Shown here: piece after piece, positions 1-10,887 of the stretch | Numbering within the stretch: the first letter of the stretch is position 1 | How the letters are laid out: every line of letters begins with the position of its first letter | Assembly: GCA_023014485.1 (NCBI GenBank) | Contig: JAJOZX010002356.1 | Span: 62,001-126,000, forward strand | Reading direction: 5' to 3' | DNA from: Bathynomus jamesi | Lineage: Eukaryota > Arthropoda > Malacostraca > Isopoda > Cirolanidae | Length of the DNA: 64,000 bases | Position numbers and translations under genes: made by a program | The notes under the pieces: model-generated | What the model was told of the DNA's origin: nothing | Seen by the model: the letters and a program-made list of their open reading frames with translations, nothing else | Database searches by the model: none

Positions 1-462
1 AACTTTTGACATTTTAAATATCTGAAATCAAAAGAAATCGAAATCAGTGAAATCACAAATCAGAAAAAATCACAAATCAAAAATGGTAACCAGTAACCAC
101 AATACATACAACACAACCACATCCAAAACCAGAACGGACATAACTGAATAAGACAAATACGAGCAGCGAAGTTGCCAGTTAACCAAAAAGATGCCAATTT
201 TTAGTTATTTTAATTATTTATTCCAAAAAATTGACTTTATTTACCTCATTGCTATTTTTTGACCTAACAGGTAAAAGTTGACTTTTGGTTGACCTATTAA
301 CTTTGGTAATATACCCCCTACAGGTGTTTTTATTGCATTTTCAGTCGTTTCAGCGAAAAGTGCCCCATAGGAAACAATTTGACTTTATTGACTTTTGACC
401 GCCCTAGTTATAACCTATCATTTACTTCATTTTTTCATATAATACAACAACCCACAAGACCC
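1..462. other. AT-rich intergenic sequence
   Basis: I see no gene here. The first 150 bases contain short runs of the kind 'aaatcacaaatc' and are low in complexity. Confidence 0.5.
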
Positions 463-749
463 TGTTTTTCTTATGTAGAATTTAAATATGAATCTATTTT
501 CTTCTTTGATATTTCTTGTGCAAATTGATATTAACGGAGATAAGCAATTTTGGGATCGATTAAAATCGATTGAAATACATTTATTATAACTACATTATAA
601 TTTATAATTTAAAAAAAATGTGCCAGTGGTTCTTGACTTTTGCGCCACCCTGTAGTATGGTAGTAATTATTCGTTTTACCCCTGCGGGTCGATTTTGATA
701 TGAGAATAGGTCTTTCTGGTGTATTTTGGTATGTTTTTTCCAGGGTTTC

Positions 750-838
750 GGAGCCGGAGTCGGAGCCGGAGCCGGAGCCGGAGTCGGTGGAGCCAGTGAA
801 TTTTGCTTACCTGGAGCCGGAGCCGGAGCCGGAGCCAG
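750..838 (+). repeat. (GGAGCC)n hexanucleotide microsatellite
   Basis: Near-perfect GGAGCC/GGAGTC repeats lie in two blocks split by about 30 bases. A related block is at 1651-1686. Short frames here translate as Pro-Glu or Arg-Leu repeats and are not genes. Confidence 0.85.
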
Positions 839-1650
839 AAACCTTGAAAATACGGCTCCATGGTCTGGCTCCGGGCGATATATTGCTACCTAAATTGTTA
901 TTTGTTAAATATAGGTTTAGTTGCAAATTATAATTCTTGTAATATATTACGAAAAATGGTACCATAGGATTCTTGGATTTTATGGAGGTGTGGGAGTTGC
1001 AGGAATAATCTGCAAATTTCCATTTTTTAACCATTAAATATTTGGGAAGATTTGTCTTAACAACACTTAATTATATAGGTAAAAAATTTTTATGGCGGTG
1101 GAGACCTTAGTTAGGTAATTTGAACTTTTGACTTTTAGTTGAATTGCTTTTGTTAATTAAATTACAAAACTTTTTAACTAAAAGAAAATCTCTTTTTAAG
1201 TAAATAATATAACCTATTAAAAATTTAAAAACTGAATTTTTTGAAATATTCAGCTCTTTTTCAAGCCAAGTTGGCTTTCATGAAGCTTTCAAGTTTCAAC
1301 ACTTAAAAAAGATGCATATATTATCTCAGAAAGTTTGATTGTTACTATTTTCCATACGATAATTCTTAAGTTTGAACTTTGAACTAATTAGGAGGCAAGT
1401 TTCTCTAATTTATATAAGCTACCATTGTTAATAAATATTTAATATCATTTAGTTTTCATCATTTTCCTTTAGTTATTTAAATAACTTCATTCTATCATTA
1501 TATTTGCCTAATTTAAAATCATAAGAAATTTAAATTTTGAGTATTAAAGTGATTTAATAATAAAATATTTTTGTGCAATATTTTAAATTGGACAATTAGT
1601 TATATAAATCTAGATATTTATTTTATAATTAACAGAATTTACTATAAAAG

Positions 1651-1686
1651 AGCCGGAGCCAGAGCCGGAGCCAGAGCCGGAGCCAG
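1651..1686 (+). repeat. (GGAGCCAGAGCC)n microsatellite
   Basis: Six GAGCC-type units sit inside the foldback element. They mirror the GGAGCC block on the other side of its centre. Confidence 0.75.
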
Positions 1687-1795
1687 ACTGTAAAAAATTT
1701 CTGCTCCGGAGCCTTAGTCGGAGCCAGAAGTTTTTTACCTGCTCCGAAACCCTGGTTTTTTCAAATCTGACCTTCATTTCTTGTGCAAATGAATT

Positions 1796-2098
1796 ATTGA
1801 ATGCCCGGTTAGGTCAACTGTACGCTCTTGATAATTGGTTAGGTTGTCGTGATATTTTCGTTAGTTGGGTTAAGTCGTGATATTTTCATTAACACTAACG
1901 AAAATATCACGACAACCTAACCAATCATCAAAGGCATACAGTTGACCTAACCGGGCATTCAATTAACCTAACCGGGTGATATTTTCGTTAGTTGGGTTAA
2001 GTCGTGATATTTCCATTAAAACTAACGAAAATATCACAACCTAACCAATCATCAAGGGCGTACAGTTGACCTAACCGGGCATTCAGTTAACCTAACAC
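1796..2098. repeat. AACCTAACC hairpin repeat, two back-to-back units
   Basis: Successive inverted repeats are built from GGTTAGGTCAACTG, TTGGTTAGGTTGTCGTGATA and TTTTCGTTAGTTGGGTTAAG, each followed by its reverse complement. Units are about 1799-1965 and 1966-2090. The same words occur in the hairpin elements at 2164-2366, 6202-6808 and 63640-63760, so they form one repeat family. Confidence 0.7.
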
Positions 2099-2163
2099 AC
2101 CAAACTATACCAGAAAAACCTTGTCTCATATCAAAATCAATCCGCAGGGGTAAACCGAATAAT

Positions 2164-2366
2164 GGATCATCTGAAGATCAGGGCCCTCAACCTTCTTTAG
2201 TTAGCTTTATAGGGCTAACTAACGAAAATATCACGACCTAACCTAACCAATCGTTAGGTTAACTGTACGCCCTTGACGATTGGTTAGGTTAGGTCGTTAT
2301 ATTTTCGTTAGTTAGCCTTATAAAGCTAACTAAAGAAGGCTGGGGGCCCTGATCTTCAGGTGATCT
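2164..2366. mobile_element. MITE, near-perfect ~95-bp hairpin with 8-bp flanking duplication
   Basis: The element begins GGATCATCTGAAGATCAGGG and ends with the reverse complement of nearly the same sequence. The arms are about 95 bp and the centre is 'ggttaactgtacgccc'. CGAATAAT flanks it at 2156-2163 and 2367-2374, which fits an 8-bp target duplication (hAT-like size). It sits inside the right arm of the foldback element, so it is the younger insertion. A half-copy of the family lies at 63640-63760. Confidence 0.75.
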
Positions 2367-2500
2367 CGAATAATTACTACCATACGATCTCACTCGATTT
2401 TAATCGATCCAAAATTTGCTTATATGTCCGTTAATATCAATTTGCACAAGAAATACCATAGAAGAAAAAAGAGTCCCATTTAAATTTTACATAAGGAAAC

Positions 2501-3059
2501 CGGATCACAACTTCAAGGTTTTTTAAACCACAATGCGCATGCGTCTAAGTGCAAAGAATAGAAAACTAACTTATTATACAACTAAAATGTTTAATATCTA
2601 TGCCTTTAAATATACGAAAGGTTTAAGCTCAAATATTTGACCTACCAAGCAAACACTCCAAAATAGCTATTATTCATTTGATAAAGCCAAGTTTATTATG
2701 AAATGTCGAGAAGACGTTCCAAATAGGATATATATGACTAAACGTTTAGTACCATTTAGAGCATGGGTAGCAAAACTGCCGTCTGCGGGCATGATGTATA
2801 ATTAAATTAGTGTAATTTAATTGGAGGAAAGTGACGACCTTATTGACTTTTGTATTTTTCACTTTTTCAGGAATTTGTATGAACAGACCGTAAACAAATA
2901 TTGGTGGATTATCTTAATCAAAGTTGGTTTGTCCTTACTTTAGGTATAAACCTAAACTATAATCAAATGGGATTTACAACCTCTTATTAATTACAATTAA
3001 ATTTATTTAAATTTATTCAAGTAAAGGTTTATATACGTTAGAATTCTATTTTATTTCAG
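2501..3059. other. Sequence upstream of the fibrinogen-related exons
   Basis: I could not identify a first exon, signal-peptide exon or promoter here, although the gene downstream must start in or before this stretch. Confidence 0.4.
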
Positions 3060-5487
3060 TTTTATCCGCATTTGGCGTCGACAAAGATGTAGTGGTGAAG
3101 GTGGATTCAGAAGCCCCCCTTCAAAACGTCCTTCTGCAACAACAATTGACTTTACATCAGGATATGAAACGCATGTTTTTGGAAATAAAGAATATTTTCC
3201 TCGGTTTCAGGTCCCCAAACTTCATTCCTAAAGCAAACAAGTAATTCTATTTTGATCATGAAGTTCTTTAATAATGAAAACAGAAAATAAGATTAATTAA
3301 GAATATATAAATGATTTTTATATAAAATTCAATCTTAATCGAAATCTCCATTTTGAACGTTCATTCTGAACAACTTTTAGGAGGAATTTGATATTTCTTA
3401 TCTTAATTCGTTAATAGTTCTTAAAATGGTTAGATATTAGTATTATTTCGTGATGAACTATTTTTGAATGGCAATTTTCATTTTTCATTATTTTAAGTAT
3501 TTGTTTTTACTTCATGTTTCTCCCTACATTATAAAGGCTTATTTTTTCATTATTCACTATTCATTATCAATAAATCTATTTATCTGAAGTAATAGTCGAA
3601 CACAATATATAAAAATACACATTTAATTGTTAATAATTATAAATACGTTAATGATATATAATGATACATATACCTTTTCAGCTTCGGTTCTTTTGGAAAC
3701 TCAATTTCAAAAACATCGACATTGAAGCCTAATTTAAAATCGATAACTCAAGACAAAACTAACTCAAGGTTGGTCACTTTCTTTTAAATATGGTTTTAAT
3801 ATTAATTAACGAAATATATCACTTACAAACATGAATGTTATTAAAAATATAAATAAAATGTTACTTTTTAGGCACCAATTCAGTTAATATAATAATGGGA
3901 TTTATGAAAAGTGTTTTTGCATTATATTAATGAAGTTCTTAAACTAATTTGGTGTTTGATTCAGTCAGATGACGTTAGGAGAATGGGGTATTTTACCCTT
4001 TTTTGGTGATCGACAATTCTACATGTCAACGGATTCAACGTTTCGGTAAGTTTTTAGTTAAAAGAAATTGCTAAATTTTACCATAATTCCACTTTAAGGC
4101 TTAATTTCCCCATAATAAAACAACCATCATTAATTGCTTTGTTTGTTAAATGCACGAAACCATTATTTAGGGACAAATAGACGAACTAAAAGTAATTTTA
4201 AAAATTATTCAACCATTTGTTTTTATTGTGGATGTAATATTTCAATTTTAAAACTTTAATTAAATAATAAAAATTAATAATCAATTGTTTGAAATTTTAA
4301 TATATTTTCATTTTTAAATTCCTCATATCTGCTCCTTTTAAGACCCGCGGATTGCTCCGAAATTCTCGTCGCAGGAGACACGAAAAGTGGAATTTACCAG
4401 ATTTATCCGTTCAGGTAAAACATTTACTCCAATTTTACTGCATTAACATCCCTTTATTAATTTAATTAAATTTCCCATTTCATTCTTTATCACCATTCAA
4501 GGGATTTCACCGTTTTACCTTTACGTCCTTTACTAGCATTTATCTTTTTTATAAAAACACTTCAAAGGCGTACTACATACAAGTTTCAATCAATTATCCA
4601 GTATGAAATATCATATTATAATTTCAAATAGGCTTAAAAGAATCAGTACTTGAAAAGCCGTTTGAATTGTGAAGAAAGTCTCGACTATGACGCATTACTC
4701 GTTTCTAGATGTCAATGTAGCCGACCTGTGGACGTATATTGTGACATGGAAACCGACGGAGGGGGATGGACCGTTTTCCTTTCCCGAGTCAATGTGTCGA
4801 AGCCAATTAACTTCACACGGAATTGGGCCGATTATAAGAAGGGATTCGGAATGCCAGGCGAAGAGCACTGGTTAGGTGAGAACCGAGTTATCTGTGGGTT
4901 TGTTCCTGTCTGAAGGACTAGATTTAAATGCAGTCGTTGAGTTCGTCATCACCAATTCTGAGAAGGGGAAGTCGTTATACATGATTTCTTTCAATTCATT
5001 ATTTCGTTGAGAGTTAAAAATATCAACCAACCAACTTCTAAAATTAGAAAGATCTAATTTATTTATCCTAAATTATCTTTCAATATGTGAATTCTAATAT
5101 CTCTAATAAAAAAAAGGTATTTTATATTATGGAACGTTGGCGGTTAATGTTATGGTTGTGTTCTTTGTCTTTTGTGTTCGTTGTCTTTTAAAGTTTTGAA
5201 ACTTAATTACCTAATAATAATAATGCAGCACAAATGATTCATGTGTGAATATTTCGTATTATTTTATTTGCATATTTTCTTTAAATAAACTATTTTAGAA
5301 TAATTTTGTAATCATTACTTTGGTTACTGTTAACATCATTACTTTCATTATTAACGCAAGGAAATGAAAACATCCACTTTCTAACTCACAACCGGAACTA
5401 CATTTTGAGGATGGAAGTCAAAGATGGATTCGGGAGAGAAATTTGGGGCGAGTGGAATGTGTTCAAAGTGGACTCGGAGGAAATGAA
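3060..5487 (+). CDS. Fibrinogen-related protein, six exons, partial
   Basis: This is a multi-exon gene with a fibrinogen C-terminal domain (ficolin/tachylectin/angiopoietin-like, normally a secreted recognition protein). Exons: 3060-3240, 3682-3768, 3965-4045, 4343-4414, 4709-4875, 5361-5487. Each is bounded by AG and GT, and every junction preserves the frame. Exons 1-3 encode a non-globular N-terminal region rich in Leu, Gln and Lys. Exon 4 opens the domain with ADCSEILVAG and KSGIYQIYPF. Exon 5 has VYCDMETDGGGWTVF and RNWADYKKGFG. Exon 6 has NIHFLTHNRNYILRMEV and WNVFKVDSEE. The second half of the domain (calcium site, WWYN-type motif) and the start codon were not found. Either those exons lie beyond a long intron filled with repeats, or the gene is broken. 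Domain assignment is firm; ligand and role are unknown. Confidence 0.85.
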
Positions 5488-5870
5488 GTAACATTTTATT
5501 CTTTATTATTCCTTATATAATTCGTAGGAAGAATCACGCCATAAAATGGTTTTATGAATATAATTCGTAAGTTTCCCGAATATTTTAAGTAATTTATACG
5601 TCAGAGCAAGAATGATATCATAAAACTTTGGGGGTTCACATTCGTAAATGTTAAATGGAATTCAGTTAGCTATATTTAGTTTGAAGATTTGTATCTATAA
5701 ATGTGGGTGTCTATAAACAGGTATTGTGGGTTATTATAAATGGACTTTGACATAAAAATGAATGTCTTCATTTTTACGATAGAAAGTTCAGAGAATTTCA
5801 AATTACATGGAGTTTAATGATATTTTGTATAGGAATATTAATTTTAATTTCATTTGTACTGATTGAATAT
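5488..5870. other. Intron or 3' flank of the fibrinogen-related gene
   Basis: A GT donor follows exon 6 at 5488. No further fibrinogen-domain exon was recognised in this interval. Confidence 0.4.
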
Positions 5871-5940
5871 ACAGGGTGTTAAAAAAACGAAACCAAATAT
5901 ATGCATTTTGCACTGGGTTGTTTTTTCCTGAACACCCTGT
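5871..5940. mobile_element. 70-bp mariner-type MITE
   Basis: Terminal inverted repeats ACAGGGTGTT and AACACCCTGT enclose about 50 bases and are bordered by TA-containing sequence. The termini match the CAGGGTGTCC end of the mariner-like element at 11739-12718. Confidence 0.65.
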
Positions 5941-6201
5941 ATTTTAATTATATTTGTGTTTCTGTCTTCGTGCTCCAGATTTGACAGTAGTTTTTCAAGT
6001 TTTTCGTATTTCATTCATGGGTTTTATTATTACTTTTGCACATTATGAAATTTATCAAGTGTTTACGAATTTCACTGATCAATTCACAACTTGATGTACA
6101 TGATACATAGTAATAATCTATTCAAGGTTTCTTATTGAAGACCCTATCTTAAAAAATATGGCTGTCATCAACCTAGGAAAACTGACGCTGTCTTTGCATA
6201 G

Positions 6202-6808
6202 TACGAAAAGATCAGAAGATAATTATTTAGGTGAAATAACCAATAGTAACCGGTTAGGTTAATTGAATGCCCTTGATGATTGGTTAGGTTAAGTCGTGTT
6301 ATTTTCGTTAGTTTAAACGAAAATGACGAGAGCAAACTTTTCTGGTTAATTTTGAAGTGTTTTGCACGTTTCCTGTGGTAATGCGTCGTTTACGAGATCT
6401 CGTAACATGAACCTGTTAGGTTATGCTTTATTGTATAAAATGTAGTCAAAAATACATTTTTAAAGTGTATTTTGGTGTGTTTTGTTCGAATATGACCTTC
6501 ATTTCTTGTGCAAATGAACAAATACAGTTGTCTTTGCATGGCCCAAACACATTTCATTTCATTTGCACAAGAAATGAAGGTTATATTTGAAAAGAGCACA
6601 CAGAAATACACTAGAAAAATGTATTTTTATTTCAACTTCAGGCCATGTCATTTGTGACATAATTACCCAAATTTGCACATAAGATATATATTTTCTTAGT
6701 CAGTTTTGAATGGCAAGTCAATATATTGTACTGACCTAAGCGGGCATTCAGTTGACCTAACCGGTTAATATTGGTTATTTCACCTAAATATCTTCTGATC
6801 TTTTCGTA
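6202..6808. mobile_element. ~607-bp MITE with ~70-bp terminal inverted repeats
   Basis: The left end starts TACGAAAAGATCAGAAGATA and the right end is its reverse complement. Identity extends through 'ttaggtgaaataaccaata' and the GGTTAGGT block. A second, internal inverted pair surrounds 6487-6595 (TTCATTTCTTGTGCAAATGA and its complement). There is no coding capacity. The GGTTAGGT core relates it to the hairpins near 1.8-2.4 kb. Confidence 0.7.
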
Positions 6809-7429
6809 TTAGGCACTCACTGTCACATTTCGGGCAAGTTAAGGATGAGAGAATAACGCCGTAATTGATAAAAACATCCAGTCCTTTGTTTTCATCTAGG
6901 ACACATGACGAATCAAGTTCTCAAAGTCGAAATCACACGAATGGCACGTCAAAATTCTATCGCAAACACCACCAAACTGAATGTAATTAGAATTTACACG
7001 AATACTAATGTTGGCAATCTGGTGATTTTTTTCTAACTAAAACAACCATTAGATTTTCATTAAAAATCCTGTAAAACTACAAACTCGCTAGACTGTTTTT
7101 AAAACTCTCTAGATTTTTTTAGGTTAGGTTTTGAAGCATTTCCCTTACTAGAGACTGTCTAAATCGCATTCCTAATGAAGAAACGAAGCTACCGATGTAT
7201 AATTTATGAAAATCGGACAGACGGGAGCTTAAGTAGATTATTACCAGATTGTTTTACGTTCTTGTATGTGTAATGTCCTTTACGATATATTGCGCATATT
7301 ACGGTAGTATGTATATATTTAGTGTTATTTACTTCAATTGTCTACAGGCAACTGATTTGGAGCTGGTCTGATTGTTGAGCTACTTCGAAATTATTTTCGT
7401 GAACTGCGGAAAGTTGTATTTCAGATCGG
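6809..7429. other. No gene recognised
   Basis: AT-rich sequence, searched for the missing fibrinogen-domain exons without success. Confidence 0.4.
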
Positions 7430-7720
7430 GTAAGTAGTGTGGGTGCAAAATGGGAGAGTGCAGGAATGTTGCAATGTAATTGCAAATGTCGATCAATGTT
7501 GCAAGATGTTGCAAAGTGGTTATGCAACAAAGGGTGTAGGGGTTACAATGCAGGGGTTGGGCATGCAAGCAAGGGGTTGGGGGATTTGCAATGCAAGGTG
7601 AGGGTTATGCAACATCAATGTTGCAATGATTATGCAACATCAATGCTGCAAAGGGGGGTAGGGTTATGCAACAACTCAATGCTGCCAAGGGGAAGGGAGG
7701 GAGCTTCGGGGGAAGAAGGG
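7430..7720 (+). repeat. Dispersed GCAAC-rich repeat
   Basis: The sequence is made of GTTGCAATG/TTGCAACAT/ATGCAACAA words. Its first half (GGGAGAGTGCAGGAATGTTG, then TTGCAAGATGTTGCAAAGTG) recurs in inverted orientation at about 24850-25070. A diverged relative is near 10480-10640. The 102-codon frame through it is a by-product of the repeat and not a gene. Confidence 0.65.
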
Positions 7721-7869
7721 AGGATGACCTCCCCCCCAAAGGGGTAGCCTTAACCTAAGAGAGGAAGAGAATGGAGAAGGAGGATGTCTTTGGAGGAGAA
7801 GGTGGGATGTCCTTACCCCCAAAGGGAAACCTAACCTAAGCCTTAACCTAAGAAGGAAGGAGGTGTTCG

Positions 7870-9035
7870 CCTGGCTGGAGCAAGACGCATTATAAGCGTC
7901 GAGGGGCCAAGCAGTTGTTATATAGAAGGTCGTGAGTTGCCAGATACCACTTATTTAATATGGAGGCGGTTACCAGATACCACCATTTATTTTAATTTTT
8001 ATTTAGATGAGTTGCCAAATAATGTTTTTATTTATATATGAAGGCATTACCAGACACCGCCATTTAATTTCACTACTTATTTATTAAAGGTAAGATTGAC
8101 TTTCTCCTTAATTTTGTTCAGCAAGAGAACTAATTATTTAAACGATACCCAATATTATCAATAAAAGAAATACACTAGACAATTGGCTTAGCAAAAAGAA
8201 ATCGTTCATCTTAATATTCATTATAATTAAATTTCAGAGAAATTAAAGTAATTGATAAAAGAATTATATGAGAAGGCTCAATACACTTTTATATTAAACA
8301 AAAAATTTTAACAAACTTCCTGTTCTTTCTTCAGTTTCCCAAATTTTAGCCAACTCCTCATATGAAAGCATGCAAGCAAGCATCCCTCACCATCCATTTT
8401 TCTTACTATTTGCAACATGAATAAAATAAAATAAAAATTTAGTGATGGATTCCGTACCATGTTACGGATTTCTCGTCTAAACCGTAGGTCTAAGGTGGTT
8501 CAAAAACATAGCTTCTTGACATCTTGTACTTTAGAGCGGTTGCCTTTAGCATATAAAAGCACATGTCAGTACAGTGATTTACTCTAAAGCCATACCGGAA
8601 GTGTCTATTTCCTTTTGTCATTCCTCTGTGTATATATATATATATATATATACAAGATGTGGCTTCTCAATTTCGTACAGTTTTTTCGTTCATCTTAATA
8701 TTAATTCATTCCTTACAGTATACTAAATTGGCAATAAACATTTAAGTATTCTATAAGAATAATATTTAATTTACCTATAATTTGAAAGATATGAATCGCT
8801 TTCATTTATTCTAAAGCCAAACAGAAAGTGTCTATTTACTTTTGTTGGGGAGAAAGCGTGTGACACTCGGAGGCTATCCAAAAAGCGAGAATGGAATGTA
8901 GGTCAAACCACTTCTCGTCTCCAAAACTGGTTTTCGTCACACTTCACTTCAAATATTGTTTTGACTATTGCCATTACTACTGACGTTAAAAACTTAATTT
9001 TAAATTATATTAGTTATTAAAGGCAAGAGAGAGAG
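7870..9035. other. No gene; degenerate repeats
   Basis: Short duplicated blocks occur: 'tctaaagccat...aagtgtctattt' near 8583 and again near 8811, and 'ttcatcttaatatt' near 8206 and 8690. A (TA)n run is at 8630-8652. No coding signal is visible. Confidence 0.45.
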
Positions 9036-9049
9036 TTAATTCTGAGATG

Positions 9050-9122
9050 TAAACACACACACACACACACATACACACACACACACACACACACATCGGG
9101 AGTACTCAACAATTGGAATTAA

Positions 9123-9192
<70 letters not shown>

Positions 9193-9216
9193 TTTTTGTC
9201 AGAGAAACTGAGGACG

Positions 9217-9253
<37 letters not shown>
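9050..9253. repeat. Compound (CA)n-(TA)n-(GA)n-(CA)n microsatellite
   Basis: (CA)n lies at about 9051-9094, (TA)n at 9127-9160, (GA)n at 9161-9190 and (CA)n at 9218-9253. The 72-codon frame of Cys-Val and Leu-Ser repeats is an artefact. Confidence 0.9.
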
Positions 9254-9254
<1 letters not shown>

Positions 9255-9729
9255 TATTGATTTAAATCACTGTTAAAAATGATAATTATCAGAAATCAAC
9301 TTAAAGGGTTTGCATCAGACAATCGGTCAGACTCAGCGCTCAACTCAAATGATGCATACAATTGTCCTAACTCTTGTATTATTAATATTACGTGCGGTGA
9401 TTTTACGAAGTTCAAGCTTATGCCCCTCCTCTCGAGTTGGCCTAGTGAAGTAGTGAGTTGACTTCTTTTACTCTCCACTTCACATAGGTATACCCGACTC
9501 ATCGGGGCTTGTTCTGTACCATGTGTCTAATATTCTTTTACACTCCATAGATTTTATTTCCTACTTTTTTTTTCCGTACCGTAATAGTTGAAATTTCTCA
9601 GTGTTAAACTTCATATAAAAACCAAGCGACTTCTCCTAAAACTTACTACATTATTATCACTGACCCATCCTTCGTGCATTAAAAAGTTCTACTTTATTGG
9701 TAACCCTCGATTAGCATCCCCCCGAATTG

Positions 9730-9897
9730 TTCATTTTGACGAGGGTCAAGCTTTTCACTCCGCCTTAGACCTTCGGTTTAACGTGAAATCCGAACTAAGC
9801 TGCAGCACGGGCAGGCTGAAATCACAACGTCATTGCCCGGACTCGATCTCTCAACCAGCACCCCAGCGTCTTAACCACTAGGATACCCAGGGCGCCC
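9730..9897 (-). mobile_element. tRNA-derived SINE head
   Basis: Read on the minus strand, it begins GGGCGCCCTGGGTATCCTAG and continues TGGTTAAGACGCTGGGG. The box-A-like part is TATCCTAGTGG. The box-B-like part is AGATCGAGTCC at 9840-9850. Both are at tRNA-like spacing. It fits a SINE with an internal RNA polymerase III promoter, truncated or diverged toward 9730. A functional tRNA is unlikely because the acceptor and anticodon arms do not close well. Confidence 0.55.
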
Positions 9898-10089
9898 ATT
9901 TATCTACCAGTCCAAACAGACATTCATTTTCATGAGCTAAACACAATTTAATCATACTCCTACGCGAGAATTGGCAGGTAAAAAGTCAAGCAGAATACAT
10001 TAATCAAGGTTGAGGATCGAATAGTATGACTGCAAACATATATTTTGCAAATATTTGAAACCATCTTGGTAGAGACTGTGAGTGGCCAT

Positions 10090-10092
<3 letters not shown>

Positions 10093-10162
<70 letters not shown>
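10093..10162. repeat. (CA)n(TA)n microsatellite
   Basis: About 28 bases of CA repeats run directly into about 42 bases of TA repeats. Confidence 0.9.
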
Positions 10163-10166
<4 letters not shown>

Positions 10167-10734
10167 CAAATCCTTAAGTCAGGAATCTTGGGAAAGCTAA
10201 GAATAGTATGACCGCAAAAAATAATGCACAGAACATTCTTCTAGAATTCTTATTTTCGAATGATCTTTGTGTTAACGGATGTTACTGTACTGTCTCTGGT
10301 AATGCTCTATGTCAGGAATATGAAGAGTAGCGGCGCTAATTTTGTTTCCTGTGGTACTGAGCTGAGCGGTTCTGATGAAGATATTCCTGTAACGACATGT
10401 AGCCGCTCAAGTTGTCCATCTCCCTATCCAAAATGGGAAAAAATTGAGGATCAAATAGTATGACCGCAAAAAACAATGTAAAATATTGTCGTGATAGAGA
10501 TGGCAAATGTTGATCAATGTCGTGAAAGGGTGAGGGATATTGCATAAAGGGGTGGGTTCTAAAATGGGAAAACCGAGAAAAGTATGGGCGCAAATGCAAA
10601 TATTGTCGTGGTAGAAACAGCAAGTAGTAATACACAATGTGAGCATTAAAACTACGGAGAGAATATCAAGACACCATTAGTCGACCAATCATGATGTCCA
10701 AAGCATGGACCCATAATATAGGTGTTACGATTGG
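10163..10734. other. No gene; diverged GCAAC-type repeat
   Basis: 'gatcaatgtcgtgaaagg' and 'atattgtcgtggtagaaac' are diverged versions of the 7.43-kb repeat. No supported gene. Confidence 0.4.
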
Positions 10735-10834
10735 TACGCAATTTTATCATAGCCCGCCCAGTTACATTGCCAACCAATCATTAAACTTACGAACCGCCTA
10801 TTAGTCTTTTGGGGTGGTGCTTGGGGATCATGCA

Positions 10835-10842
10835 TATAAAAG
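10835..10842 (+). promoter_or_regulatory. TATA box of the two-exon unknown gene
   Basis: TATAAAAG lies about 30 bases upstream of a TCAC initiator-like site near 10863-10866 and about 50 bases before the open exon at 10888. The spacing fits an RNA polymerase II core promoter. Confidence 0.45.
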
Positions 10843-10887
10843 GAAATATTTTCAGTTCGGAGTCACAGAAGTTATTTTCACCAGTGA

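Larger units (their letters stand above)
463..2500. mobile_element. Foldback element with long imperfect inverted arms
   Basis: Bases about 463-710 reappear reverse-complemented at about 2115-2500. Both arms share the blocks TTCTTGTGCAAATTGATATT, CGATTAAAATCGA, ATGGTAGTAATTATTCG and TTTTGATATGAGA, in mirrored order. The symmetry continues inward: 'ccagggtttcggagc' near 740 mirrors 'gctccgaaaccctgg' near 1741. The left arm carries about 70 extra bases (585-655), and the right arm is interrupted by a MITE at 2164-2366. There is no coding capacity, so this is a non-autonomous foldback or MITE-like element. No target duplication could be fixed at its outer ends. Confidence 0.55.

Noticed and set aside
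676..1034. Open frames of Pro-Glu, Arg-Leu or Gly-Ser repeats
   Set aside because: They are translations of the GGAGCC microsatellite on either strand.
4669..4875. Second open frame across fibrinogen exon 5
   Set aside because: Shadow frame; the other frame gives the fibrinogen motif and matches the splice phases.
6830..7000. Candidate further fibrinogen exon after 'ttttcatctag'
   Set aside because: All frames hit stops quickly and none shows the calcium-site or WWYN-type motifs.
9036..9254. 72-codon Cys-Val/Leu-Ser frame
   Set aside because: Pure microsatellite translation.
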